Below, piece by piece: positions 1 to 5,462 of a DNA stretch of 5,714 nt. The position numbers and the translations under genes are program-made. Origin of the DNA: Pseudomonadota bacterium (GTDB lineage: Bacteria; Pseudomonadota; Alphaproteobacteria; UBA828; JAPUJA01); the NCBI GenBank assembly GCA_027296525.1, contig JAPUJA010000275.1, positions 1 to 5,714 on the forward strand, written 5' to 3'. Position 1 is the first letter of the stretch, and each line of letters opens with the position of its first letter. The notes under the pieces were generated by a model. It did not search any database and was not told the DNA's origin. It saw only the letters and a program-made list of their open reading frames with translations.

Positions 1-2
1 TC

Positions 3-1211
3 ATCGGCTCGGCGCGCGGCTCGATCGCCGATCCGTTTTTGCCAAAGAAGATCGAGGAAGGCCGGCTCGACGACATTCGCGAGTGCATCGGCTGCAACAT
101 CTGCATCTCGCGGTGGGAGCGGGGCGGGGTTCTCGTCTGCACCCAGAATCCGGTTGCGAACGAGGAGTACCGGCGCGGCTGGCACCCCGAGAAGGTCGAG
201 AAGACGAAGGATCCCTGCTCGGTCCTGGTGGTCGGCGCCGGGCCGTCGGGCATGGAGTGCGCGCGCATCCTGGGCGAGCGGGGCTATGACGTCCATCTCT
301 GCGAGGCCGACGACGAGATCGGCGGCCATGTGCGTTACGTGATGCGCTTCCCGGGGCTCGCCGAGTGGGGCCGCGTGATCACCTACCGCCAGATCCAGCT
401 CGACAAGCTCAAGAATGTCGAGATCCATACGGGCACCCGCTTGAGCGCCGACGACGTGCTCAAATACGGCGCCGACAAGGTCGTGATCTCCACGGGCTTC
501 GACTGGGAAGGAGACGGCACGAGCGTCAACGGCAACGAGCCCATTCCCAACATCGACGCCTCGACGGCGCAGTTCTGCACGCCCGAGCAGATCATGGCCG
601 GCAAGGAGGTCGGCGAGAGGGTCGTCGTGCTCGACGCCGATGGCTATTACACGGGCGTGAGCCTGGCCGAGATGATGGCCGATCAGGGCAAGGACGTCTC
701 CATCGTCACCCATCTGCCGAGCGTCGCGCCCATGACGGACTACACGCTCGAGTCGGTGAACCTGCACCGCATGATCCATGAGAAGGGGATCAAGAAATAC
801 ACGGACAATTGGGTCGAGGAGGTGGATCCGGGAAACCTCGTGAAGATCAAGATCTTCAACATCTATCGTGACGGCTATCGGCGCACGACCGATCCGGTCG
901 GGGGCGAGGTGCCGCGCCGCGTCGGCACCGAGTTCGAGATGCTCGAAGCGGATACCGTGATCCTCGTGACCGGGCGTCGCTCCAACGACCAGCTCTTTCT
1001 CGATCTCAAGGATCGAAAGAATGAGTGGCAGAAGGAAGGCATCCGGGCGATCTATCCGGCCGGCGATTGCTACGCGCCCCGGCAGATGGCCGACAGCATT
1101 TACGACGGCCACCGGATCGCGCGCGAGTTCGACTCAGGCAACCCGCGCCGGCCTCTGCCCTTCATCCGCGAGCGGATGATCTGGGGGCAGGACTCGATGC
1201 CGACGCTCTGA
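3..1211 (+). CDS. Trimethylamine/dimethylamine dehydrogenase-like iron-sulfur flavoprotein, C-terminal part (5' end outside window)
   Basis: The reading frame is open from position 3 and ends at TGA 1209-1211; the N-terminal FMN-binding barrel with the active-site base is missing because the window starts inside the gene. The visible ~402 residues match the second half of trimethylamine dehydrogenase (TMADH). They begin with the linker SIADPFLPKK, then a 4Fe-4S motif with cysteines at visible residues 28, 31, 34 and 46 (CX2CX2CX11C), followed by GWHPEK. A dinucleotide-binding GAGPSG lies at nt 234-251, a second nucleotide-binding-like domain follows around nt 621-720, and a closing VTGR...GD segment lies near nt 967-1070. 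The CISRW motif keeps the Trp equivalent to TMADH Trp355, part of the aromatic bowl that holds the methylated ammonium. Family members N-demethylate amines in the cytoplasm and pass electrons via the cluster to ETF. The substrate (trimethylamine, dimethylamine, histamine or other) cannot be settled without the barrel. The family is clear; the substrate is inference. Confidence 0.93.
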   Translation: MGSARGSIADPFLPKKIEEGRLDDIRECIGCNICISRWERGGVLVCTQNPVANEEYRRGWHPEKVEKTKDPCSVLVVGAGPSGMECARILGERGYDVHLCEADDEIGGHVRYVMRFPGLAEWGRVITYRQIQLDKLKNVEIHTGTRLSADDVLKYGADKVVISTGFDWEGDGTSVNGNEPIPNIDASTAQFCTPEQIMAGKEVGERVVVLDADGYYTGVSLAEMMADQGKDVSIVTHLPSVAPMTDYTLESVNLHRMIHEKGIKKYTDNWVEEVDPGNLVKIKIFNIYRDGYRRTTDPVGGEVPRRVGTEFEMLEADTVILVTGRRSNDQLFLDLKDRKNEWQKEGIRAIYPAGDCYAPRQMADSIYDGHRIAREFDSGNPRRPLPFIRERMIWGQDSMPTL

Positions 1212-1230
1212 GCGGCTGTTTTAACGTGCT

Positions 1231-1248
1231 CGCCGCTACAAGCGGGCG
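1231..1248. terminator. Weak hairpin between convergent genes, possible bidirectional terminator
   Basis: The 39-bp gap between the two converging stop codons contains CCGCT-ACA-AGCGG (1233-1245), which can be extended by two pairs across a single bulged G. A competing pairing joins AGCGGC (1211-1216) to GCCGCT (1232-1237) over a 15-nt loop. Neither structure is followed by a run of T on either strand, so intrinsic termination is doubtful. The call rests mostly on position. Confidence 0.22.
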
Positions 1249-1250
1249 GG

Positions 1251-2006
1251 TTAACGGGTGAAGTCGCTGACGCGGCCAGCGGTCTCGGGATCGAGGAAGC
1301 TTCGGATCGTCGCCTCGGTTTCGATGCGGAGCGCGCCTTCGACATCGAGCGAGCCGGCGCGGGCGAGCGCGCGTTTAAGATCGCGGACCGACCCTTGGGG
1401 AAGCGCCGCGATCCGCTCCGCCGTCTCTTGAGCGACCTCGAAGACCGCCGCGTCGGGCACGACCTTCCAGGCGAGCCCCATATCGAGGGCCTCCGCCGCC
1501 CCGAATTGCTCGCCGAAGAGAATCATCTCACGGGTTCGTTTGAGCCCGACCATGCGGGGAAGGAGCGCGGTCACGGCACCGGTGGGAAACATTCCCCACT
1601 TGATCTCGGGAAAGAAGCATTTCGTGCTCTCGGCGAAGACCGTGAGATCGCAGTCGATCACCCATTCCAGGCCGCCGCCGACCGCCCAGCCGTGGATCGC
1701 GCCGACGACCATCTTATCGCCGAGCACAATCGCGCGCGTGATGTCCTGTATCGCTTCGACGAAGCGCCGCGTGAGCTCTTCGCCTCTGGTCTGGTCCTCG
1801 AAGTCCTTGAGGTCGTCGCCCGAGCAGAAGGCGCGGCCCGCGCCGCGCAAGCAGAGGACCTTGACCGCGTCCTCCGCTTGCGCTTGCGTTAGAGCCGCGT
1901 GAAAGTCGGAAAGGAGCTCGGCGTTGAGCGCGTTCAGGCGTTCCGGCCGATTGAGTATGAGAGTCCGCACGCCGTTCCTGTCCTCGCTCAGAACCGTTCC
2001 CGTCAT
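1251..2006 (-). CDS. Enoyl-CoA hydratase/isomerase family protein (crotonase fold)
   Basis: This 251-residue protein has the usual length for a crotonase-superfamily enzyme. The family adds water across, or isomerises, the double bond of a CoA thioester in the cytoplasm. Residues 19-27 (NRPERLNAL) form the typical N-terminal crotonase signature. CSGDDL (61-66) and the GWAVGGGLE stretch (106-114) supply the two oxyanion-hole loops. Glu114 and Glu134 (in FPEIKWG) align with the two catalytic glutamates of rat mitochondrial enoyl-CoA hydratase (Glu144 and Glu164), so true hydratase activity is plausible. Its ATG at 2006 overlaps the stop of the upstream ligase gene as ATGA, with GAGGAGA (2017-2011) as Shine-Dalgarno, so the two are translationally coupled. 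The substrate is not identifiable; the ligase product or a derivative of it is the natural guess. Alternatives within the fold are a double-bond isomerase, a carnitinyl-CoA dehydratase-like enzyme or a ring-modifying hydratase. Confidence 0.92.
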   Translation of the reverse strand: MTGTVLSEDRNGVRTLILNRPERLNALNAELLSDFHAALTQAQAEDAVKVLCLRGAGRAFCSGDDLKDFEDQTRGEELTRRFVEAIQDITRAIVLGDKMVVGAIHGWAVGGGLEWVIDCDLTVFAESTKCFFPEIKWGMFPTGAVTALLPRMVGLKRTREMILFGEQFGAAEALDMGLAWKVVPDAAVFEVAQETAERIAALPQGSVRDLKRALARAGSLDVEGALRIETEATIRSFLDPETAGRVSDFTR

Positions 2007-3328
2007 GATGTCTCCTCGCGTATTACGCGCTGGGTCTTGCCTTCGCTGCGCGGCAGCGAAAGGGGAGCAAGCAGATCGACGCTCGCCGAGACGCGCGCCT
2101 CATCCTTGATCGCCGAGGCGATCGCCTCGGCAAGCGCGGGCGAGGCCTGCACGCTTTGAGCCAGCTCGGCCTCGACGGGAAGCCGGTCGTAGGGTCCCGG
2201 CCCCCGAAGCACGATCCGAAACTCACCCGAAAGCTCCTCGAAGCGATTGATCACGCCGCCGATCGCGGTCGGAAAGACATTGATGCCGCGCACGATCACC
2301 ATGTCGTCGCTTCGCCCGAGCACGCGAAAGCGGGGCGCGGTGCGCCCGCAGGCGCAAGCCCCCGTTTCGGTGATCGTGATCAAATCGTTGGTGCGGAAGC
2401 GCACGAGCGGTTGCGCTTCGCGTGCGAGATGAGTGAGAACGAGCTCGCCGGTCGCGCCTGCGCGCCAGGGCAAGGGCTCGCCGTTCTCGGGCTCGATCAG
2501 TTCGGGGTAGAGCACATCGAGTCCGACGAAGTGGAGATCGTTGTTCTCGGCGCACTGGCTCGCGAAATTGCTGAAGACGTCGGACACGCCGTAATTCGCG
2601 TTGCGCGCCGCAAAACCCCAGGTCTCCTCGAGCCGCGCCCGAAAGCTCGGATTGTCGAGCCCCGCTTCGCCGCCGAACAGGCCGAGCTCGAGGCCGAGAT
2701 CGCGGGGCGTGATGTCGGGGAAGTGCTCGGCGATCGTCTGCTCGAGCACGGCCGGATAGGAGGGCGTGCAATGGATCGCCGTGACCTTGAGATCCTGGAT
2801 CGTCCGGATGAGAAGTTCGCTCCCGCCCACGCCGAAGGGGATGACCGTCGCGCCCGTGGCCTCGAGCATCGTGTGATCGGTAAAGCCCCCCATCCACATC
2901 TGGTAGTTGAGGCAGTGGACCACGATATGCCCCGGCCCGAGCCCGGCCGTGCGGTGCGCGCGCGCGCCCACCAGGGCGGTCTGGAACGCGTCGGCCTCGG
3001 TCTGCGCGATGTTCATGGCCCGGCCGGTGGTGCCCGATGTGCGGTGGATCCGCATCACCTGTGCGGGTGCGACGGCGAGATAGTCGCCGAAGGGCGGCGT
3101 GGCGGCTTGGGATTCGCGCAGCATCACCTTGTCGCAGAGCGGAAGGCACGCGATCTCATCGAGTTTCTCCGGCGCCGCGCGGCCCTCCCACAGCCGCCGA
3201 AGGAACGGCGAGCTTTGCTCGAGGTAGGCGCGCTGGGTTTCCCAGCGGCTCCGTTGAAGCTCCGACAGCTTGTCGAGGGGCCAGAACTCCTGGCTGTCCG
3301 AAGTCAGCGATCTCCCTCCGCGTTCCAT
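2003..3328 (-). CDS. Phenylacetate-CoA ligase-like (PaaK family) AMP-forming acyl/aryl-CoA ligase
   Basis: This 441-residue protein matches the PaaK/COG1541 adenylating enzymes in length and order of motifs. They activate a carboxylic acid to an acyl-AMP and then to a CoA thioester. Visible are the phosphate-binding loop HRTSGTTGRA (95-104; Arg-Ala replaces the usual Lys-Pro), FGGEAG (218-223), NYGVSD (245-250), the RFRTNDL hinge region (310-316), CACGRT (325-330), GRSDDMVIVRGINVFP (338-353) and a C-terminal GKTQRV whose Lys431 is the candidate catalytic lysine. It is the first gene of a two-gene operon with the hydratase, joined by an ATGA overlap at 2003-2006. ATG 3328 has only a weak upstream Shine-Dalgarno. 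A strong GGAGGGAG sits inside codons 4-6 and is spaced for a CTG at 3307, so the protein may start seven residues later. The substrate is open: phenylacetate is only the namesake, and other aryl or alkyl acids are equally possible. Confidence 0.92.
   Translation of the reverse strand: MERGGRSLTSDSQEFWPLDKLSELQRSRWETQRAYLEQSSPFLRRLWEGRAAPEKLDEIACLPLCDKVMLRESQAATPPFGDYLAVAPAQVMRIHRTSGTTGRAMNIAQTEADAFQTALVGARAHRTAGLGPGHIVVHCLNYQMWMGGFTDHTMLEATGATVIPFGVGGSELLIRTIQDLKVTAIHCTPSYPAVLEQTIAEHFPDITPRDLGLELGLFGGEAGLDNPSFRARLEETWGFAARNANYGVSDVFSNFASQCAENNDLHFVGLDVLYPELIEPENGEPLPWRAGATGELVLTHLAREAQPLVRFRTNDLITITETGACACGRTAPRFRVLGRSDDMVIVRGINVFPTAIGGVINRFEELSGEFRIVLRGPGPYDRLPVEAELAQSVQASPALAEAIASAIKDEARVSASVDLLAPLSLPRSEGKTQRVIREETS
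3312..3319 (-). promoter_or_regulatory. Strong Shine-Dalgarno inside the predicted ligase ORF
   Basis: Read on the minus strand this is GGAGGGAG. It lies 7 nt (counted from the GGAGG core) before an in-frame CTG at 3307-3305 and within codons 4-6 of the ORF that opens at ATG 3328. No ATG, GTG or TTG occurs in frame in the next ~25 codons, so if this site is used, CTG would be the initiator. It could equally be chance in a purine-rich stretch. Confidence 0.4.
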
Positions 3329-3350
3329 GCTTTTGGCGGCTCTTGGCGCG

Positions 3351-3379
3351 TTGACTCGCCGAAGGCCGCGACCTAACGT
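3351..3379 (+). promoter_or_regulatory. Possible sigma70-like promoter for the ABC importer operon
   Basis: TTGACT (3351-3356, five of six matches to the -35 consensus) is followed 17 bp later by TAACGT (3374-3379, three of six matches to the -10 consensus). It would start transcription near 3386, leaving a leader of about 165 nt before the ATG at 3551. The -10 box is poor and the call rests on spacing and on the divergent position. Confidence 0.2.
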
Positions 3380-3404
3380 AACCCATTGAATGTTCGGTAA
3401 TCAA
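3375..3404 (-). promoter_or_regulatory. Possible sigma70-like promoter for the ligase-hydratase operon
   Basis: On the minus strand TTGATT (3404-3399) and TACGTT (3380-3375) are 18 bp apart, which would place the start site near 3368 and leave about a 40-nt leader before ATG 3328. Both boxes are weak matches. The -10 overlaps the -10 of the opposing plus-strand candidate, so the two could not be occupied at once. The surrounding 35 bp is clearly more AT-rich than its flanks, as expected for a promoter. Confidence 0.23.
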
Positions 3405-3405
3405 T
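3385..3405. promoter_or_regulatory. Candidate operator, inverted repeat ATTGA-N11-TCAAT
   Basis: ATTGA (3385-3389) and TCAAT (3401-3405) are exact inverted repeats with an 11-bp spacer; one further symmetric T/A pair lies inside. The repeat sits in the divergent intergenic region and covers the -35 box of the minus-strand promoter candidate. The geometry fits a dimeric helix-turn-helix regulator, but no regulator gene is visible in the window, and five-base arms can arise by chance. Confidence 0.25.
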
Positions 3406-3550
3406 CGGCGGGAGACGAGGGCCGTCGGCGCGTCGGCGCGCGCTTGAAGGGTTGAGGGAAAGCCGATAAGAGTGCCATCCGCCCGACCGTCCCGGCGAGG
3501 GGCAGGAGGGCAACGGAGCCGCCGGTAAAGCGCGGCCGGAAGAAGAACCG

Positions 3551-4585
3551 ATGGTCGAGGGAGATACAGTCGAAAGGGAAGCGTCGCGCCCGGTGCTTCG
3601 CGTCGAAGGCCTGACGACCCATTTCGAGCTGCCGAGGCGGACCGTGCGCGCGGTCGAGGATGTCAATCTCGAGGTCCATCGGGGCGAGACCGTCTGCATC
3701 GTGGGCGAGTCCGGCTCGGGCAAGAGCGTTACCGGGCTTTCGATCCTGCGCCTCGTGCCCAAACCGGGGCGCATCGTCAGCGGGCGCATCGAGCTCGACG
3801 GTCAAAACCTTCTTGATCTGTCGCCGGCCCGTATGGAGAAGATCCGGGGTCCGGGCGTCACCATGGTCTTCCAGAATCCGCGCGCGGCGCTCGATCCCTT
3901 CTTTACGATTGGCGACCAACTGGTCGAAACGGCGTCCGTCCAGATGGGACTAAAACGTCGCGAGGCGCGAATCCAAGCCAAAGAATTTCTGTCCGCCGTG
4001 CGAGTCCCTCAGATCGACCGAATCATGGCGGGATACTCCCATCAATTGAGCGGCGGGGAATGCCAAAGGGTCATGATAGCGATGGCGCTGATGTGCCAAC
4101 CTAAAGTCCTAATAGCCGACGAGCCCACGAGTGCGCTGGATGCAAAAGTCCAATCCGAACTCCTGGCGTTGCTCATTGAGCTCAAGAACGAGTTCAAGAT
4201 GACCATTATCCTCATCACCCACGACTTTGGCGTGGTGGCGGAGATGGCAGAACGAGTCAACGTCATGTATGCCGGAAGAATCGTAGAGACGGGGGCGGCC
4301 AAGGACGTTCTATCGTCTCCGCAACATCCCTACACCATAGGCCTTCTGGAATCCGTACCCAAAGTCGGCGAGCGGTCCCGGCGGTTGAAACAGATAGAAG
4401 GACAACCACCGGACCCCAGTGCGCTGCCCCCAGGTTGTGCTTTTGCCCCCAGATGCCCTGAACGGGTGCCGTTTTGCGAACGAGTCGAGCCGCGGCTTGA
4501 ACCCGTTAGCCGCGAGAGGCTTGCCTCTTGCCATCTTAGAGGCGACTTGCCTCCGGAACTTGAGATACCGGAAGCCTCCACCTAG
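3551..4585 (+). CDS. Opp/Dpp-type ABC importer ATPase, DppD-like
   Basis: This 344-residue protein is a full-length DppD/OppD-type ATPase, one of the two nucleotide-binding subunits that drive peptide, opine or nickel import at the inner face of the membrane. Seen in order are Walker A GESGSGKS (52-59), Q-loop FQNP (Gln108), the ABC signature LSGGE (166-170), Walker B with ADEPTSALD (189-197) and the H-loop THD (His224). A C-terminal oligo-HPY domain starts at HPYT (259-262) and carries Cys296, 302, 309 and 327, the pattern that holds an iron-sulfur cluster in characterised DppD proteins. ATG 3551 has a poor Shine-Dalgarno (GGAAGAAG, 3538-3545), and no other in-frame start lies upstream. The next ATPase follows after 8 nt. 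Oddly, GC-rich codons dominate up to codon 132. From codon 133 (nt 3947) ATA, CTA, AGA, GTA and CGA codons appear repeatedly, although the protein reads smoothly through the change. The transported solute is unknown. Confidence 0.95.
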   Translation: MVEGDTVEREASRPVLRVEGLTTHFELPRRTVRAVEDVNLEVHRGETVCIVGESGSGKSVTGLSILRLVPKPGRIVSGRIELDGQNLLDLSPARMEKIRGPGVTMVFQNPRAALDPFFTIGDQLVETASVQMGLKRREARIQAKEFLSAVRVPQIDRIMAGYSHQLSGGECQRVMIAMALMCQPKVLIADEPTSALDAKVQSELLALLIELKNEFKMTIILITHDFGVVAEMAERVNVMYAGRIVETGAAKDVLSSPQHPYTIGLLESVPKVGERSRRLKQIEGQPPDPSALPPGCAFAPRCPERVPFCERVEPRLEPVSRERLASCHLRGDLPPELEIPEAST

Positions 4586-4593
4586 GCACGGGA

Positions 4594-5382
4594 ATGGCTG
4601 AGCAAAAGACATTGATCCAGGCAAACGGCGTCTGTCGGGATATCCCGATCAAGAAAGGGATCATTTTCCCGCGGCAGGTGGGCATGTTGCACGCCGTGAA
4701 TAACGTTTCGATATCCGTCTACGCGGGAGAGACGTTGGCGCTCGTCGGTCAATCCGGAGCCGGGAAAACAACACTGGGCCTGATGATGCTCGGGCTTATC
4801 GAGCCAACGTCCGGTGAGATTGTCTTTGACGGTCAAAATCTTTTAGCCGCCACGAGGGAGCAGCGCCGTAAGATCGTTCAGGATTCGCAGCTCGTCTTTC
4901 AGGATCCGGTGGCATCGCTCAACCCCCAGCTGTCCGCCGGACAGTCTATTGAATTGCCCCTTTTGAACCTGGGATGGGAAAGAAAAAAACGCCAAGAGCG
5001 TGTCCGGGAGCTCCTCGATATGGTGAGCCTCAGCCCTTCACACGCCACCCATTATCCTCATCAGTTCAGTGGTGGTCAGGCCCAAAGGGTGGCCATAGCA
5101 CGGGCGCTGGCGGGGAGCCCGAGATTCGTCGTACTGGACGAGCCGGTTTCGGCCCTGGACGTCACCATCCAAGCCCAGATCATCAACCTGCTCAAGGATT
5201 TGCAGGCGAGACTCCAATTGACCTATCTGTTTATCGCACATAACCTTGACGTCGTGTACTACATGAGTGATCGCGTGGCAGTAATGTCTCACGGTCGCTT
5301 GGTCGAACTCGGAGAATGTGACGAAGTAATCAGGAATCCCAAGCACGAACTTACCAAAGAACTCGTCTCTTCATCTATATAG
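4594..5382 (+). CDS. Opp/Dpp-type ABC importer ATPase, DppF-like, short form
   Basis: This 262-residue protein is the partner ATPase that pairs with the DppD-like subunit in an Opp/Dpp-class importer. Visible are Walker A GQSGAGKTT (52-60), Q-loop FQDP (Gln103), signature FSGGQ (158-162), Walker B with LDEPVSALD (181-189) and H-loop AHN (His216). All catalytic residues are present, so it should hydrolyse ATP. The protein ends at KHELTKELVSSSI, just where the oligo-HPY extension of ~320-residue DppF/OppF proteins would begin, and has none of its cysteines. This resembles short NikE-like forms. Start ATG 4594 lies 8 nt after the upstream stop with only a weak AGG/GGGA signal, so translational coupling is likely. 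The last codons and the TAG stop lie within a palindrome at 5372-5397. Third-position GC is lower than in the genes at the left of the window. Confidence 0.94.
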   Translation: MAEQKTLIQANGVCRDIPIKKGIIFPRQVGMLHAVNNVSISVYAGETLALVGQSGAGKTTLGLMMLGLIEPTSGEIVFDGQNLLAATREQRRKIVQDSQLVFQDPVASLNPQLSAGQSIELPLLNLGWERKKRQERVRELLDMVSLSPSHATHYPHQFSGGQAQRVAIARALAGSPRFVVLDEPVSALDVTIQAQIINLLKDLQARLQLTYLFIAHNLDVVYYMSDRVAVMSHGRLVELGECDEVIRNPKHELTKELVSSSI

Positions 5383-5397
5383 ACATCTATATAGATG
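5372..5397. repeat. 26-bp near-perfect palindrome overlapping the dppF-like stop codon
   Basis: The left arm CATCTATATAGA (5372-5383) and right arm TCTATATAGATG (5386-5397) are exact reverse complements separated by CA. The same sequence can be read as two 12-bp direct repeats of CATCTATATAGA (5372-5383 and 5384-5395). The second lies inside a perfect 14-bp palindrome (5384-5397). In RNA it would form an 11-bp, A/U-rich stem with a 4-nt loop. No T tract follows, so it is not a standard intrinsic terminator. It may be an operator for the binding-protein gene or an intercistronic mRNA-stability hairpin. The repeat is certain; the role is inference. Confidence 0.75.
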
Positions 5398-5448
5398 CCG
5401 GATCTTCCACTCGGGTCCGCGTCAGAGAAACACGAGAACAGAGTGATC

Positions 5449-5454
5449 AGGGAG
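5449..5454 (+). promoter_or_regulatory. Shine-Dalgarno that sets the start of the binding protein
   Basis: AGGGAG lies 8 nt before ATG 5463. It decides between that ATG and the out-of-frame ATG at 5455, which is immediately adjacent to the site and too close to use it. The frame from 5463 gives a signal peptide and a matching family N-terminus. Confidence 0.7.
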
Positions 5455-5462
5455 ATGGACCC

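Noticed and set aside
504..512. Purine-rich GGGAAGGAG inside the TMADH-like gene as an internal translation start
   Set aside because: It lies mid-domain in a continuous flavoprotein with no suitable start codon that would give a separate protein.
365..781. A 138-codon open frame in another frame of the TMADH-like gene
   Set aside because: Arg/His-rich frame-shifted shadow of a confidently identified flavoprotein.
1395..1892. A 165-codon open frame on the plus strand opposite the hydratase gene
   Set aside because: Low-complexity, charged translation with no motif; it lies wholly within a well-supported crotonase gene on the other strand.
2156..3376. A 406-codon open frame on the plus strand opposite the ligase gene
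   Set aside because: It is the antisense shadow of a GC-rich gene with strong third-position bias. Its composition (Arg, Ala, Gly, Glu, His-rich) shows no recognisable domain, while the minus strand encodes a complete PaaK-family protein.
3423..3438. Two tandem copies of CGTCGGCG in the intergenic region
   Set aside because: Only two 8-bp copies of simple GC-rich sequence; this is expected by chance in such a genome and is not a repeat array.
3373..3919. Minus-strand open frames covering the divergent intergenic region and the start of the dppD-like gene
   Set aside because: The translations are Arg/Ser/Pro-rich without domains and run antisense into the Walker A region of a real gene. The intergenic part alone has no convincing start.
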